Shown: piece by piece, positions 32,767-41,590 of the stretch
Layout of the letters: each line of letters starts with the position of its first letter
Position numbering within the stretch: position 1 is the stretch's first letter
Assembly: GCA_944386055.1 (NCBI GenBank)
Contig: CALWZP010000007.1
Coordinates: forward strand, 1 to 64,000
Length of the DNA: 64,000 nucleotides
Direction of reading: 5' to 3'
Origin: an uncultured Oscillospiraceae bacterium
Lineage (GTDB): Bacteria > Bacillota > Clostridia > Oscillospirales > Oscillospiraceae
The notes under the pieces: model-generated
Told to the model about the DNA's origin: nothing
The model's input: only the letters and a program-made list of their open reading frames with translations
Database searches by the model: none
Made by a program: the position numbers and the translations under genes

Positions 32767-35514
32767 ATGAAGCTGATGGTCCTGGACGGAAACTCCATCG
32801 TCAACCGCGCCTTTTACGGCGTCCACGCCCTCACCACCCGGGACGGGCTGCCCACCAACGCGGTGTACGGTTTTCTGAACATTTTGCTCAAGCTGCTGGA
32901 CCAGTACGACCCCCAGGCGCTGTGCGTCACCTTCGACCTGAAGGCGCCCACCTTCCGCCACCAGGCCTACGAGGGGTACAAGGCCACCCGCCGGGCCATG
33001 CCGGAGGAACTGGCGGTGCAGATCCCATTGCTCAAGCAGGTGCTGGACGCCATGAACATCCCCCGGTACGAGCTGGAGGGGTGGGAGGCGGACGACCTCA
33101 TCGGTACCATCGCCGCCCGCTGCGCCGGGGCAGGGTGGGAGTGTCAGGCGGTGACAGGGGACAAGGACTCCCTCCAACTGGTCACCGGCACCACCCATGT
33201 GCTGCTGGTGACCACCCGCATGGGGCAGACCACCACCCGGGAGGTCACCCCCGACTCCTTCCGGGAGGAGTACGGCTTCGACCCCATCCACATGATCGAC
33301 CTGAAGGCCCTGATGGGGGACACCAGCGACAACATCCCCGGGGTGAAGGGCATCGGGGAGAAGACCGCCCTGTCCCTCCTGCGGCGGTATCAGACAGTGG
33401 AGGCGGTGTACGCCGCGCTGTCCGACCTCCAGATGGAGGACGGCACGCCGGCCCGGCCCAGCGTGGTGAAGAAGCTCCAGGAGGGGGAGGAGATGGCCCG
33501 GATGTCCTATGACCTGGCCACCATCCACTGCGACGCCCCCATCGAGTTCAGGCCCGAGGACGCCCTCCGCCGGGCGGTGGACGGGCCCGCCCTGTACCAG
33601 CTGTTCCTGAAGCTGGAGTTTGCCAAGCTCATCGACAAGCTGGGCCTGAAGGGTCCCCAAGGGGACGCCCCGGCAGAGGAGGAGCCGGCGGAGGGGAGCT
33701 GCGTCAGCGAGGTGGTGGACGACCCCGCCCGGGCGGAGGAGCTGCTGGCGGCCCTTCGGGGGCAGGAGAGCGTGGATGTGCTGGTGCTGCCCGATCTGAG
33801 CGTGGCGGCGGCGTCCTGGTGGGAGGGGGAGGGCACGGCCCACGCCGCCGTCTTTGCCGCCCAGCGGCTGGAGAACTACCGCGAGGTGCTCCGGTCCCTG
33901 ATGGCGCCGGACATCAAGAAGAACACCCACGATGTCAAGCCTCTGCTCTCCAGTCTGCTGCAGGAGGGCATCCGGGGGGAGGGCTTTGTGTTCGACACCG
34001 CCCTGGCCGCCTATCTCCTGGCCCCCACCGACGGCAGCTATGACCTGGAGAAGCTGGGGATGACCTACTTTAACCACGAGTACCCCAAGGCCAAGGAGTA
34101 CCTGGCCCCCGGCGCCCTCGGCCCTCTGTTCGCCTTTGAGGAGGCCCGGGGGAAAGGGGAGGACCCCTACGCCGGGGCGGAGGACCGGGAGAAGGCCGCC
34201 GCCGCGGTGAGCGGACCCCTGGGGGCCCTGCTGAGCCACACCGCCCTCATCGGCGCGCTGAAGGAGACCATGGCCCCCCGGCTGGCCGAGCTGGGGCTGG
34301 AGCAGGTCTATCGTGAGGTGGAGCTGCCCCTGTGCCCCGTGCTGGCGGGGATGGAGCAGGCGGGGATGCTGGTGGACCGGAGGGCACTGGCCGCCTTTGG
34401 GGAGATGCTGGACGGGCGCATCCGGGCGGACGAGGCCCTCATCTACGACCTGGCGGGGGAGCGGTTCAACATCAACTCCACCCAGCAGTTCGGCCGCATC
34501 CTCTTTGACAAGCTGGGGCTGCCCCCGGTGAAGAAGACCAAGACGGGCTACTCCACCAGCGCCGAGGTACTGGAGAAGCTGCGGGGGAAGCACCCCATCG
34601 TGGAGGCGGTGCTGGACTACCGGCAGCTGGCCAAGCTGAAGAGTACCTATGTGGACGGGCTGATGAAGGTCATCGCCCCCGACGGGCGCATCCACACCTG
34701 CTTTCAGAACACCGTCACCGCCACCGGCCGCCTCTCCTCCACCGAGCCCAACCTCCAAAACATCCCGGTGCGCACCGAGCTGGGGGCGGAGCTGCGGAAA
34801 ATGTTCGTGGCCGGGCCGGGGATGGTGCTGGTGGACGCGGACTACTCCCAGATCGAGCTGCGCCTGCTGGCCCACATCGCCGGGGACCAGGCCATGATCG
34901 ACGGATTCAACAGCGGGGCGGACATCCACACCATCACCGCCGCCCAGGTGTTCGGGGTGGCGCCGGAGGAGGTCACCCCCCTGATGCGCCGCAGCGCCAA
35001 GGCGGTGAACTTCGGCATCGTCTACGGCATCTCTCCCTTCTCGCTGAGCCAGGACATCGGGGTCACCGTGGCCCAGGCCAAGGAGTACATGGACAAGTAC
35101 TTCCAGCACTATGCCGGCGTCCGGGCCTATATGGACGCGGTGGTGGAGCGGGCCCGGAGGGACGGCTATGTCTCCACCCTGCTGGGCCGCCGCCGCTGGC
35201 TGCCCGAGCTGAAGTCCTCCAATTTCAATACCCGCTCCTTCGGGGAGCGGGTGGCGCTGAACATGCCCATCCAGGGCACCGCTGCCGACATCATCAAGCT
35301 GGCTATGCTCCGGGTGGACCGCCGCCTGCGGGCGGAGGGGCTGCAGGCCCGGCTGGTGCTTCAGGTCCACGACGAGCTCATCGTGGAGTGCCCGGAGGGG
35401 GAGGCGGAGACCGCCGCCCGCCTGCTGAAAGAGGAGATGGAGGGGGTCATGGCGCTGTCCGTCCCCCTGGTGGCGGATGCCAAGTGGGGAAAGACCTGGG
35501 CGGAGGCGCACTGA
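32767..35514 (+). CDS. polA: DNA polymerase I
   Basis: Start ATG 32767 behind GGAGGAAGGGAG. The 915-residue protein has an N-terminal 5'-nuclease domain (MVLDGNSIVNRAFYG, then GWEADDLIGT, then LMGDTSDNIPGVKGIGEKTA). The 3'-5' exonuclease-like middle has lost recognisable catalytic acids, as in Bacillus. The polymerase domain shows motif A (LVDADYSQIELR), motif B (RRSAKAVNFGIVYG) and motif C (QVHDELI). It fills gaps and removes RNA primers in repair and lagging-strand synthesis. It is first in a plus-strand run with rimI-like, GNAT and tsaD genes. Confidence 0.97.
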   Translation: MKLMVLDGNSIVNRAFYGVHALTTRDGLPTNAVYGFLNILLKLLDQYDPQALCVTFDLKAPTFRHQAYEGYKATRRAMPEELAVQIPLLKQVLDAMNIPRYELEGWEADDLIGTIAARCAGAGWECQAVTGDKDSLQLVTGTTHVLLVTTRMGQTTTREVTPDSFREEYGFDPIHMIDLKALMGDTSDNIPGVKGIGEKTALSLLRRYQTVEAVYAALSDLQMEDGTPARPSVVKKLQEGEEMARMSYDLATIHCDAPIEFRPEDALRRAVDGPALYQLFLKLEFAKLIDKLGLKGPQGDAPAEEEPAEGSCVSEVVDDPARAEELLAALRGQESVDVLVLPDLSVAAASWWEGEGTAHAAVFAAQRLENYREVLRSLMAPDIKKNTHDVKPLLSSLLQEGIRGEGFVFDTALAAYLLAPTDGSYDLEKLGMTYFNHEYPKAKEYLAPGALGPLFAFEEARGKGEDPYAGAEDREKAAAAVSGPLGALLSHTALIGALKETMAPRLAELGLEQVYREVELPLCPVLAGMEQAGMLVDRRALAAFGEMLDGRIRADEALIYDLAGERFNINSTQQFGRILFDKLGLPPVKKTKTGYSTSAEVLEKLRGKHPIVEAVLDYRQLAKLKSTYVDGLMKVIAPDGRIHTCFQNTVTATGRLSSTEPNLQNIPVRTELGAELRKMFVAGPGMVLVDADYSQIELRLLAHIAGDQAMIDGFNSGADIHTITAAQVFGVAPEEVTPLMRRSAKAVNFGIVYGISPFSLSQDIGVTVAQAKEYMDKYFQHYAGVRAYMDAVVERARRDGYVSTLLGRRRWLPELKSSNFNTRSFGERVALNMPIQGTAADIIKLAMLRVDRRLRAEGLQARLVLQVHDELIVECPEGEAETAARLLKEEMEGVMALSVPLVADAKWGKTWAEAH

Positions 35515-35600
35515 GGGAGCGGCAGGTCTGGGGGCGGACTGCCCCCATGATGCCGCTGCAAAATGCGATCAAGAATATGGAAAATACGGAGCGTATTGAT

Positions 35601-36089
35601 ATGGAGTATCAGATCGTCCCCATGGACCGCAGCCACATTCCCCAGATCGCCGCGCTGGAGCGGGAGTGCTTTTCCGCCCCGTGGAGCGAGGCCATGCTGG
35701 AGGAGGAGCTCTTCAACCCTCAGGCCAGCTTTCTGGTGGCGGAGGACCGGGAGGGAAATGTGCTGGGCTATGCCGGACTGCATGTGGTGCTGGACGAGGG
35801 CTACATCGACAATGTGGCCGTCCGTTCAGACAGCAGGGGACAGGGGGTGGCCTCCGCCCTGCTGGGGGTATACTGCCGCTTCGGCCAGGCGCACCTGGCC
35901 TTTCTCACCCTGGAGGTGCGGGCGGGCAACCGCCCCGCCATCCAGCTTTACCTGAAACACGGCTTCGAGCAGGTGGGCCGCCGGAAAAACTACTACCGCC
36001 AGCCCACCGAGGACGCCATTATCATGACAAAGGAGTTTGCACATGGAACTGAGGATCCCGAAACCGGAGCAGCTGCGGCTGATCTATGA
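35601..36089 (+). CDS. rimI: RimI-like protein N-acetyltransferase
   Basis: I choose ATG 35601 (GGAG 9 bases upstream) over ATG 35577. The 162-residue GNAT protein has the acetyl-CoA motif (NVAVRSDSRGQGVASALL) and a C-terminal tail (AIQLYLKHGFEQVGRRKNYY) typical of RimI, which acetylates the N-terminus of ribosomal protein S18. Its position just before tsaD is the common order tsaB-rimI-tsaD in Firmicutes, although tsaB is absent here. It overlaps the next gene by 47 bp. Confidence 0.85.
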   Translation: MEYQIVPMDRSHIPQIAALERECFSAPWSEAMLEEELFNPQASFLVAEDREGNVLGYAGLHVVLDEGYIDNVAVRSDSRGQGVASALLGVYCRFGQAHLAFLTLEVRAGNRPAIQLYLKHGFEQVGRRKNYYRQPTEDAIIMTKEFAHGTEDPETGAAAADL

Positions 36090-36636
36090 CCGCGACCTGA
36101 AGGAGGCCTTTCCCGCCGCGGAGCTCAAGCCGCTGGCAGATATGGAGCGGATGTGGCGGGAGGGGCGGTACCGTCCCTATTGCCTGTTTGACGGAGAGGA
36201 GATCGTGGGGGAGGCCTTCCTGTGGCTGGGGCGCCCGGGCTGGGCACTGCTGGATCACCTGTGCGTGGCGCCTCACGCCCGCAACGGCGGCCTGGGGGCC
36301 GCCATTCTGAAGGAATTGGCCCGGGTGGAGGGGGACACCGTGATCTTCGGAGAGAGCGAGGACCCGGAGGACGCGCCCGATCCAGAGATGGCCCGGCGGC
36401 GTCTGGGCTTCTATGCCCGCAATGGCCTGCGCACCGCGGGGTACGACACCGCCATGTTCGGCGTCCACTATAAGACGCTGTACCTGGCCTCGAGAGAGGT
36501 GGACGATGGGGCGCTGATGGAGGAGCACCGCTTCATCTACCAAAACACCTTTTCCCCGGAGAAATACCGCCGGTATGTCCGCATCCCCTACGACCCCGAG
36601 GAGGGGCCGGGGGAGAAGGCGGACTGGCAGCAGTGA
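36043..36636 (+). CDS. GNAT-family acetyltransferase
   Basis: Start ATG 36043 with AAAGGAG upstream. The 197-residue protein has a GNAT core: LLDHLCVAPHARNGGLGAAILKEL is the acetyl-CoA loop region and RRRLGFYARNGLRTAGYDTAMFGVHYK the C-terminal fold. It sits between the rimI-like gene and tsaD. The substrate is not predictable. Confidence 0.8.
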   Translation: MELRIPKPEQLRLIYDRDLKEAFPAAELKPLADMERMWREGRYRPYCLFDGEEIVGEAFLWLGRPGWALLDHLCVAPHARNGGLGAAILKELARVEGDTVIFGESEDPEDAPDPEMARRRLGFYARNGLRTAGYDTAMFGVHYKTLYLASREVDDGALMEEHRFIYQNTFSPEKYRRYVRIPYDPEEGPGEKADWQQ

Positions 36637-36652
36637 GAGAGGAGCGAGGACC

Positions 36653-37663
36653 ATGCTGATCTTAGCCATAGAATCCTCCTGTGACGAGACCGCCGCCGCG
36701 GTGGTGCAGGACGGACGGGCGGTGCGCAGCAGCTGCGTCGCCTCCCAGATCGAGATGCATACCATCTATGGCGGCGTAGTGCCCGAGATCGCCTCCCGCC
36801 GTCATGTGGAGGCGGTGACGGTCCTGGCGCAGCAGGCGCTGGAGCAGGCGGGAGCGGCCCGGTCTGACCTGGACGCGGTGGCGGTGACCTACGCCCCAGG
36901 ACTCATCGGGGCGGTGCTGGTGGGGGTGAACTTCGCCAAGGCCGCCGCCTATGCCCTGGGGGTGCCGGTGATCCCCGTCCACCATGTCCGGGGCCACATC
37001 GCCGCCAACTACATCACCCACCGGTCGCTGGAGCCACCCTTCGTCTGCCTGTGCGTCTCCGGGGGGACCACTGCCATCGTGGATGTGAGGGACTACACCG
37101 AGATGGAGGTGCTGGGCTCCACCCGGGACGACGCGGCGGGGGAGTGCTTTGACAAGGTGGCCCGGGTGCTGGGCATCGGCTACCCCGGCGGAGCGCCCAT
37201 GGACCGCCTGAGCCGGGGGGGAGACCCCGCCCGGTATGAGCTGCCCCGGGCCCATGTCCAGGGGGCGGAGCTGGATATGTCCTTCTCCGGGCTGAAGACT
37301 GCGGCCCTCAATCTGATCCACAACGCGGCGCAGAAGGGGGAGGAGCTCTCTCTCCCCGATTTCGCCGCCTCCTTTGGGCAGGCGGTGAGCGACAGCCTGG
37401 TGCCCCGGCTGATGGAGGCGTCCCGCCGCCGGGGCTACGGCCGGGTGGCGGTAGCCGGCGGCGTGGCGGCCAACAGCCGCCTCCGCGCCGACCTCACCGC
37501 CGCCTGCGCCCGGAGCGGGGACAGTCTCTACCTCCCGGACCTGAAGCTCTGCGGCGACAACGCCGCCATGATCGGCTGTCAGGGCTATTACGAGTGGAAG
37601 GCCGGCCACACGGCCGGCCTGGATCTGAACGGGTACGCCACCCGGGACATCGCGCTGGGGTAG
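36653..37663 (+). CDS. tsaD: tRNA N6-adenosine threonylcarbamoyltransferase
   Basis: A 336-residue protein with the ASKHA fold. It begins ILAIESSCDETAAAVV and carries the metal motif HHVRGHIAAN and nucleotide loops (CVSGGTTAIVDV, then AVAGGVAANSRLRADL, then DLKLCGDNAAMIG). It transfers threonylcarbamoyl to A37 of ANN-decoding tRNAs, working with TsaB/TsaE/TsaC; none of those genes are in the window. Length and motifs are normal. Confidence 0.97.
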   Translation: MLILAIESSCDETAAAVVQDGRAVRSSCVASQIEMHTIYGGVVPEIASRRHVEAVTVLAQQALEQAGAARSDLDAVAVTYAPGLIGAVLVGVNFAKAAAYALGVPVIPVHHVRGHIAANYITHRSLEPPFVCLCVSGGTTAIVDVRDYTEMEVLGSTRDDAAGECFDKVARVLGIGYPGGAPMDRLSRGGDPARYELPRAHVQGAELDMSFSGLKTAALNLIHNAAQKGEELSLPDFAASFGQAVSDSLVPRLMEASRRRGYGRVAVAGGVAANSRLRADLTAACARSGDSLYLPDLKLCGDNAAMIGCQGYYEWKAGHTAGLDLNGYATRDIALG

Positions 37664-38222
37664 GCGGCGGTGGAGCATGCTTGTGAGAAAAAGACCATGG
37701 TGCGTCCCAATGCGTATGGATGGGATATGGAAAAGGCGGATTCGGCATAACGGCTGGAGGTTGCTTCTGATGGAGCGGTAAGACTCCCTAAATGTGCTTT
37801 CACGGCTTTTGTCAAGTAAAAAAGAAGAAAAATTTCAGAGAAAAGTGCGAGAGAAAATCAGAAACAGGAAAAGAGATATTATGTAAATTAAAAACTGTGG
37901 AAGAATCTGTTGAAAATGTGGATAGCGGGATAGGGAAAAATTGTATATTCGGTCGAAAACAATTGAGAACAAAAGAGAAAACAGATGTGGAAAAGCCTGT
38001 GGAGAATGTGGATAACTATTTGTAGAAATACTCCGGAAACTCAATTATGTAAATTCTCATTGAAATCCGAGCAAAAGAAAAATGTCGAAATCCGGGGTGT
38101 CACAGGTGGAAAAGGGAAAAAACAGGGGCTGATTATCCAGGCAAAAATGACGATATCTTCAGGCGGGTATACGCTGCGTATATCAACTTAAAAATGGAAA
38201 TTTGACGGAGAAAGGGGCGGCG
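37664..38222. other. AT-rich gap with DnaA-box-like cluster
   Basis: This 559-bp stretch is AT-rich and has no supported gene; the 77-residue frame 37792-38025 is low complexity. In one orientation it holds TGTGGATAG (37918-37926), TGTGGAAAA (37986-37994), TGTGGAGAA (37999-38007) and TGTGGATAA (38008-38016). The second and fourth fit the DnaA-box consensus TGTGNAWAA exactly, and the others differ by one base. Confidence 0.5.
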
Positions 38223-38616
38223 ATGGAAGTGAAGTGGCTCATTCCGGTGGTTATGGCCGCCGTTCTTCTGCTGGTGCTGTATCGGACCGGCATGCTGACC
38301 TCTCATGCGGGAATGCGGGTGGGGGGAGACTGGGGCACCGCCCGGTGGTGGAAGGGCAGCTTCCGTTTTCTGTCCGGCTGGCTGAGCAGGAGCTTCACGG
38401 TAAAACCGGGGCAGGAGCGTCTGGCGCTCCAGGTGGAGGCGGAGGAGGGCGCATTGGATGTGGAGGTCCGGGACAGGGACGGACAGCTCCTGCGCGCCTG
38501 GTATGGAGCTGCGGTGCTGAATACCGAGGTGGGATCTGCGGGGCGTGGAGCGCTGTGCCATCCATTTGCGTGCTGACCGCTTTCGGGGACGGTTCTTCGT
38601 CGGGCTGGAGGGATGA
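38223..38616 (+). pseudogene. Small membrane-anchored protein with a single-base frameshift
   Basis: ATG 38223 opens a frame with one N-terminal helix (WLIPVVMAAVLLLVLYRTGML). A conserved-looking beta region follows (RFLSGWLSRSFTVKPGQERLALQVEAEEGALDVEV). After NTEV the frame runs out early (stop at 38574-38576). With one G removed from 38531-38533 it continues as DLRGVERCAIHLRADRFRGRFFVGLEG and stops at 38614-38616, a better ending. Either a real frameshift or a sequencing error is present. The family is not recognised. Confidence 0.65.
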
Positions 38617-38627
38617 GCTGGTTGCCC

Positions 38628-38657
38628 TTGACAAGGCGGGGGCGGTTATAGTATGAT
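38628..38657 (+). promoter_or_regulatory. Promoter before the tRNA gene
   Basis: TTGACA (38628-38633), 18-bp spacer, TATGAT (38652-38657); the tRNA begins about 130 bp downstream. Confidence 0.5.
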
Positions 38658-38795
38658 AAAAAACACGGTGCTGTGGCCTGGACAGAAGGATGACAGGACA
38701 TGCAAATCCCTGTTGATACGGGACATGCGGAAACAGCTTGACCGGCAGTGCAGCTGATTCACAGCGGGCAGACCGGACTGCGAAAAACTTCATAT

Positions 38796-38871
38796 GCTAC
38801 TGTAGCTCAGTCGGTAGAGCAGCTGATTCGTAATCAGCAGGTCGTGTGTTCGAGTCACATCAGTAGCTCCA
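38796..38871 (+). tRNA. tRNA-Thr (anticodon CGT)
   Basis: A complete 76-nt cloverleaf with encoded CCA. Acceptor stem GCTACTG/CAGTAGC, D-arm with AGCTCAGTCGGTAGAGC, anticodon arm GCTGA-TTCGTAA-TCAGC with CGT in the loop, and T-loop TTCGAGT. The discriminator base is T. The tRNA reads ACG codons. Confidence 0.95.
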
Positions 38872-38912
38872 AAACGAAAGACATCTGCTGAAAGCAGGTG
38901 TCTTTCGTTTTG
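38872..38912 (+). terminator. Terminator of the tRNA-Thr gene
   Basis: AAAACGAAAGACA pairs with TGTCTTTCGTTTT around an inner CTGCT/AGCAG stem. Confidence 0.85.
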
Positions 38913-39241
38913 GGTTCCGCCGCCTGAAGGGCGGCTCCACCCTTCGACATTTCAATGCTCGGGGACGGCTCTGCCGCCCCCGAGCATTTCCAGGCAAAAG
39001 GGGGGTTCATGCGCCGCTCTGCACCCGGCCTGGAAGGGCCGTCATGAGAGATCACCAGCCGTGTTTTCAAAATTTCGAGACCTGCTTTTAACCGCTTCTT
39101 CAGTTGACCAAGTCCCTGTAGAGTATGGTATAATAAAATAGCCGCTAAAAGCAAAACGGTTTGAGCAAACCGATTTACGGTGGTTCTTTTTAACAGAGGC
39201 TGGCTGAACACAGCCGTTCTCGAATGAAAAAGGGAGATACC

Positions 39242-40921
39242 ATGGAACGAGAAGAGACTTCGAGAAAGCGCTTTTATCTGAAGTGGCCCTGGAATGTGAT
39301 CGTTTACATACTCCTGGCGGCGGTGCTGCGCATCTTTGCCATCCCCCTGATCCTCCTGATCATGTGGTGGAACAAAAAGCAGCAGCCCGACGGCCCGGAG
39401 GAGGGCTATTGCCTTCAGCGTACCCGGGGCCGTCTTACCGGGCTGATCCTGGCGGCGATTTTCATTGTGGGCGGCTGTCTGGCAATCTGGTTCTTCGCGA
39501 TGGCCCAGACCATGCCCTATGAGGCGGAGCATCTGAAGGAAGACCTAAGCTTTGGCTACTATCTGATCCCCGTCCTGGGGGCCGGCGCCATCCTGGTGGG
39601 GCTGTTCCTGGCCTACCGGAGTCTGCGGGACGCCCTGTACCCGGAGAAAAGCGCACTGGCCCAGTCCATCCGGGATCAGCTCCCCTATCCCGACGAGGCA
39701 CCCCCGGTGAAGGAACTCTTCGCCATGGTGGATCAGGACCTGAAACAGAACGGCCAGTGGTGCGGTAAAATGGGAATTGGGAAAGAGTGGGTGCTGGGGG
39801 ACGAAGCCTCCCGCATCCCCCGCATCCGGGGCATCTTCGGGCGGGTAGAGCAGCACACCCGCCATGCCGGTGAGCGTACCGCCGTCAAGCATCTCTACGA
39901 GGTCTGGATTGTGGACGACAAACAGCGCCGGCAGGTTACTTCCCTGAAAAGCCAAACGGAGCTGGAAGAAGCCTTGGACTGTCTGCACCGGCGGGCTCCA
40001 GCCGCGGTTTTCGGGTCATACGGCTCCAGGGAGTACAACGACCTGGTCTATTCTAAGGAGGAGGAACTGCAGTATGCCCAGGAGCGTGCCTACCGGAATC
40101 GGGCGGCGCGGTTTGAGAAACAGAGCCGCCGGGAGGAGGAGCAGCAGGCCCAGAATCAGGTGCTTACCCTGCCTGACGGGTCGGTGACCTCCCGCATCAC
40201 CTGGGACACCATCCATCAGCTGCTGCGGCAGCCCGATCAGACAGGAGAGGCTGCTCCGTTCCAACTGGTACCCGGCGTCCCCTTCCTGAGGGAGGGACAC
40301 ACCTTCAGCCGTCTGGTCTGCCTACCCGGCGGCGCTCAGGAGCCGGTGCGCATCCTGCTGGAGGAGTACTCCGGCACGCCCGGCGTGCCCGGCCGGTACG
40401 CCTGGACCCGGGACCTCACCGCCGGCGAGGCGGAGACGGTGCTGCGGGGCTGGCTGCGGGGGGAGATCCCCTCGCTGGATGGTTGGACCCGCATGGAGCG
40501 CTCCGGGCGCACCTGGCGTCCCCTGGATGGTACGGACAAAGCTCACTTCCCCCTGCCCCAGCCCCATCCGGACTGGCCCTGGGCCCTGACCGTGGGAGGG
40601 TACGCCGGCAGCACCGCTGATCCATCCTGGCAGGACATTGAGGAGAAGCTGCGGGAACTGGTCACAGACCCGGACAGCTTCCTGATCCTGGAGCAGAAGG
40701 ATCCCCAGAACCTGGAAAACTACTGGTTCATCCAGTGTGCCGTCGCCAGCCAGGGGCCGGATGCGGGCAAGTACGCGGTGGAGATCGGCTGCTTGACTCC
40801 CGGCGGACCCTGCCTGTGGGAGCGGATGGTGCCGGATGTGCGGGAAGCCGCAAAATATTTCTCCGACGCATACTATCACAGGCCAGTGAATGTCTCTGAC
40901 TTCCAGGAGGCGCAGAATTGA
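39242..40921 (+). CDS. Unknown membrane-anchored protein with large cytoplasmic domain
   Basis: I choose ATG 39242 (AAAGGGAG upstream) over ATG 39224. The 559-residue protein starts with a basic segment and three hydrophobic helices (VIVYILLAAVLRIFAIPLILLIMWW, then GLILAAIFIVGGCLAIWFF, then YYLIPVLGAGAILVGLFLAY). A long soluble part follows with a Glu/Arg/Gln-rich helix (KEEELQYAQERAYRNRAARFEKQSRREEEQQAQ). The C-terminal 150 residues (WALTVGGYAGSTADPSWQDIEEKLRELVTDPDSFLILE) look like a small alpha-beta domain of the kind found in immunity-type proteins, but I cannot assign it. Neighbours are a tRNA gene and accessory genes. Confidence 0.75.
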   Translation: MEREETSRKRFYLKWPWNVIVYILLAAVLRIFAIPLILLIMWWNKKQQPDGPEEGYCLQRTRGRLTGLILAAIFIVGGCLAIWFFAMAQTMPYEAEHLKEDLSFGYYLIPVLGAGAILVGLFLAYRSLRDALYPEKSALAQSIRDQLPYPDEAPPVKELFAMVDQDLKQNGQWCGKMGIGKEWVLGDEASRIPRIRGIFGRVEQHTRHAGERTAVKHLYEVWIVDDKQRRQVTSLKSQTELEEALDCLHRRAPAAVFGSYGSREYNDLVYSKEEELQYAQERAYRNRAARFEKQSRREEEQQAQNQVLTLPDGSVTSRITWDTIHQLLRQPDQTGEAAPFQLVPGVPFLREGHTFSRLVCLPGGAQEPVRILLEEYSGTPGVPGRYAWTRDLTAGEAETVLRGWLRGEIPSLDGWTRMERSGRTWRPLDGTDKAHFPLPQPHPDWPWALTVGGYAGSTADPSWQDIEEKLRELVTDPDSFLILEQKDPQNLENYWFIQCAVASQGPDAGKYAVEIGCLTPGGPCLWERMVPDVREAAKYFSDAYYHRPVNVSDFQEAQN

Positions 40922-40965
40922 GCATGTGAAGAAACGCAGAGCTGAGGACCAAAAGGAGATAGGGT

Positions 40966-41541
40966 ATGATTCTTGAAACGGAACGATTGATTTTGCGGCC
41001 TTTTGCAGAGGGCGACGCAGAGAATGTATATGCATATCTGAAAGAACCGGTTGTGAACTGTTTCGCCGGCATGAGGCTGAATTCGCTTGACGAGGCGAAG
41101 GAGGAAATGAAAAAACGCAGCAGCGAAACCGAGTATTATTTTGCGATCACGCTGAAAGACTCGGGCAAGGTGATCGGGGAGATCGACGCATATCCGGAGG
41201 CAGGTGAGCCCCATGCAGATGAAAATTCCGTCCGCGATACATTCAGCCCCTGCTGGATGCTGAACGCGGATTATCAGGGGCGAGGTTATGCGCTTGAGGC
41301 GGCGTATGCTTTCTTTGATTATCTGTTCCGCAAGAAAGGCGCAAGGCGTATTTATGCGTATGTGGAGGACTATAACCGATCCAGCCAGCATTTGTGCGAA
41401 AAACTCGGCATGCGCCGGGAGGGCCTGTTCCAGGAATTTGTATCCTTTGTCAACAATCCTGACGGAACGCCCCGCTATGAAAACACATATCAGTATGCCA
41501 TTCTGAAAAAAGAATGGCAGGGTTTGTCAGATTACGATTAA
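40966..41541 (+). CDS. RimJ/RimL-type GNAT acetyltransferase
   Basis: A 191-residue GNAT protein beginning MILETERLILRPF, the typical RimJ/RimL opening. The core shows FSPCWMLNADYQGRGYALEAAYAFFDYLF (acetyl-CoA loop) and ENYNRSS-like EDYNRSSQHLCEKLGMRREGLF. Substrates in this family range from protein N-termini to antibiotics, and none is indicated here. Codon use is less GC-biased than that of its neighbours, hinting at acquisition. Confidence 0.88.
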   Translation: MILETERLILRPFAEGDAENVYAYLKEPVVNCFAGMRLNSLDEAKEEMKKRSSETEYYFAITLKDSGKVIGEIDAYPEAGEPHADENSVRDTFSPCWMLNADYQGRGYALEAAYAFFDYLFRKKGARRIYAYVEDYNRSSQHLCEKLGMRREGLFQEFVSFVNNPDGTPRYENTYQYAILKKEWQGLSDYD

Positions 41542-41590
41542 CCGGCATTTCAGACAACAAAACATTCAAAACAGAACAGGAGGACTATCC

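Noticed and set aside
37792-38025. 77-residue frame in the DnaA-box-like gap
   Set aside because: Repeated Val-Glu-Asn-Val-Asp readings come from the repeated TGTGGA sites; there is no usable ribosome site and the composition is low complexity.
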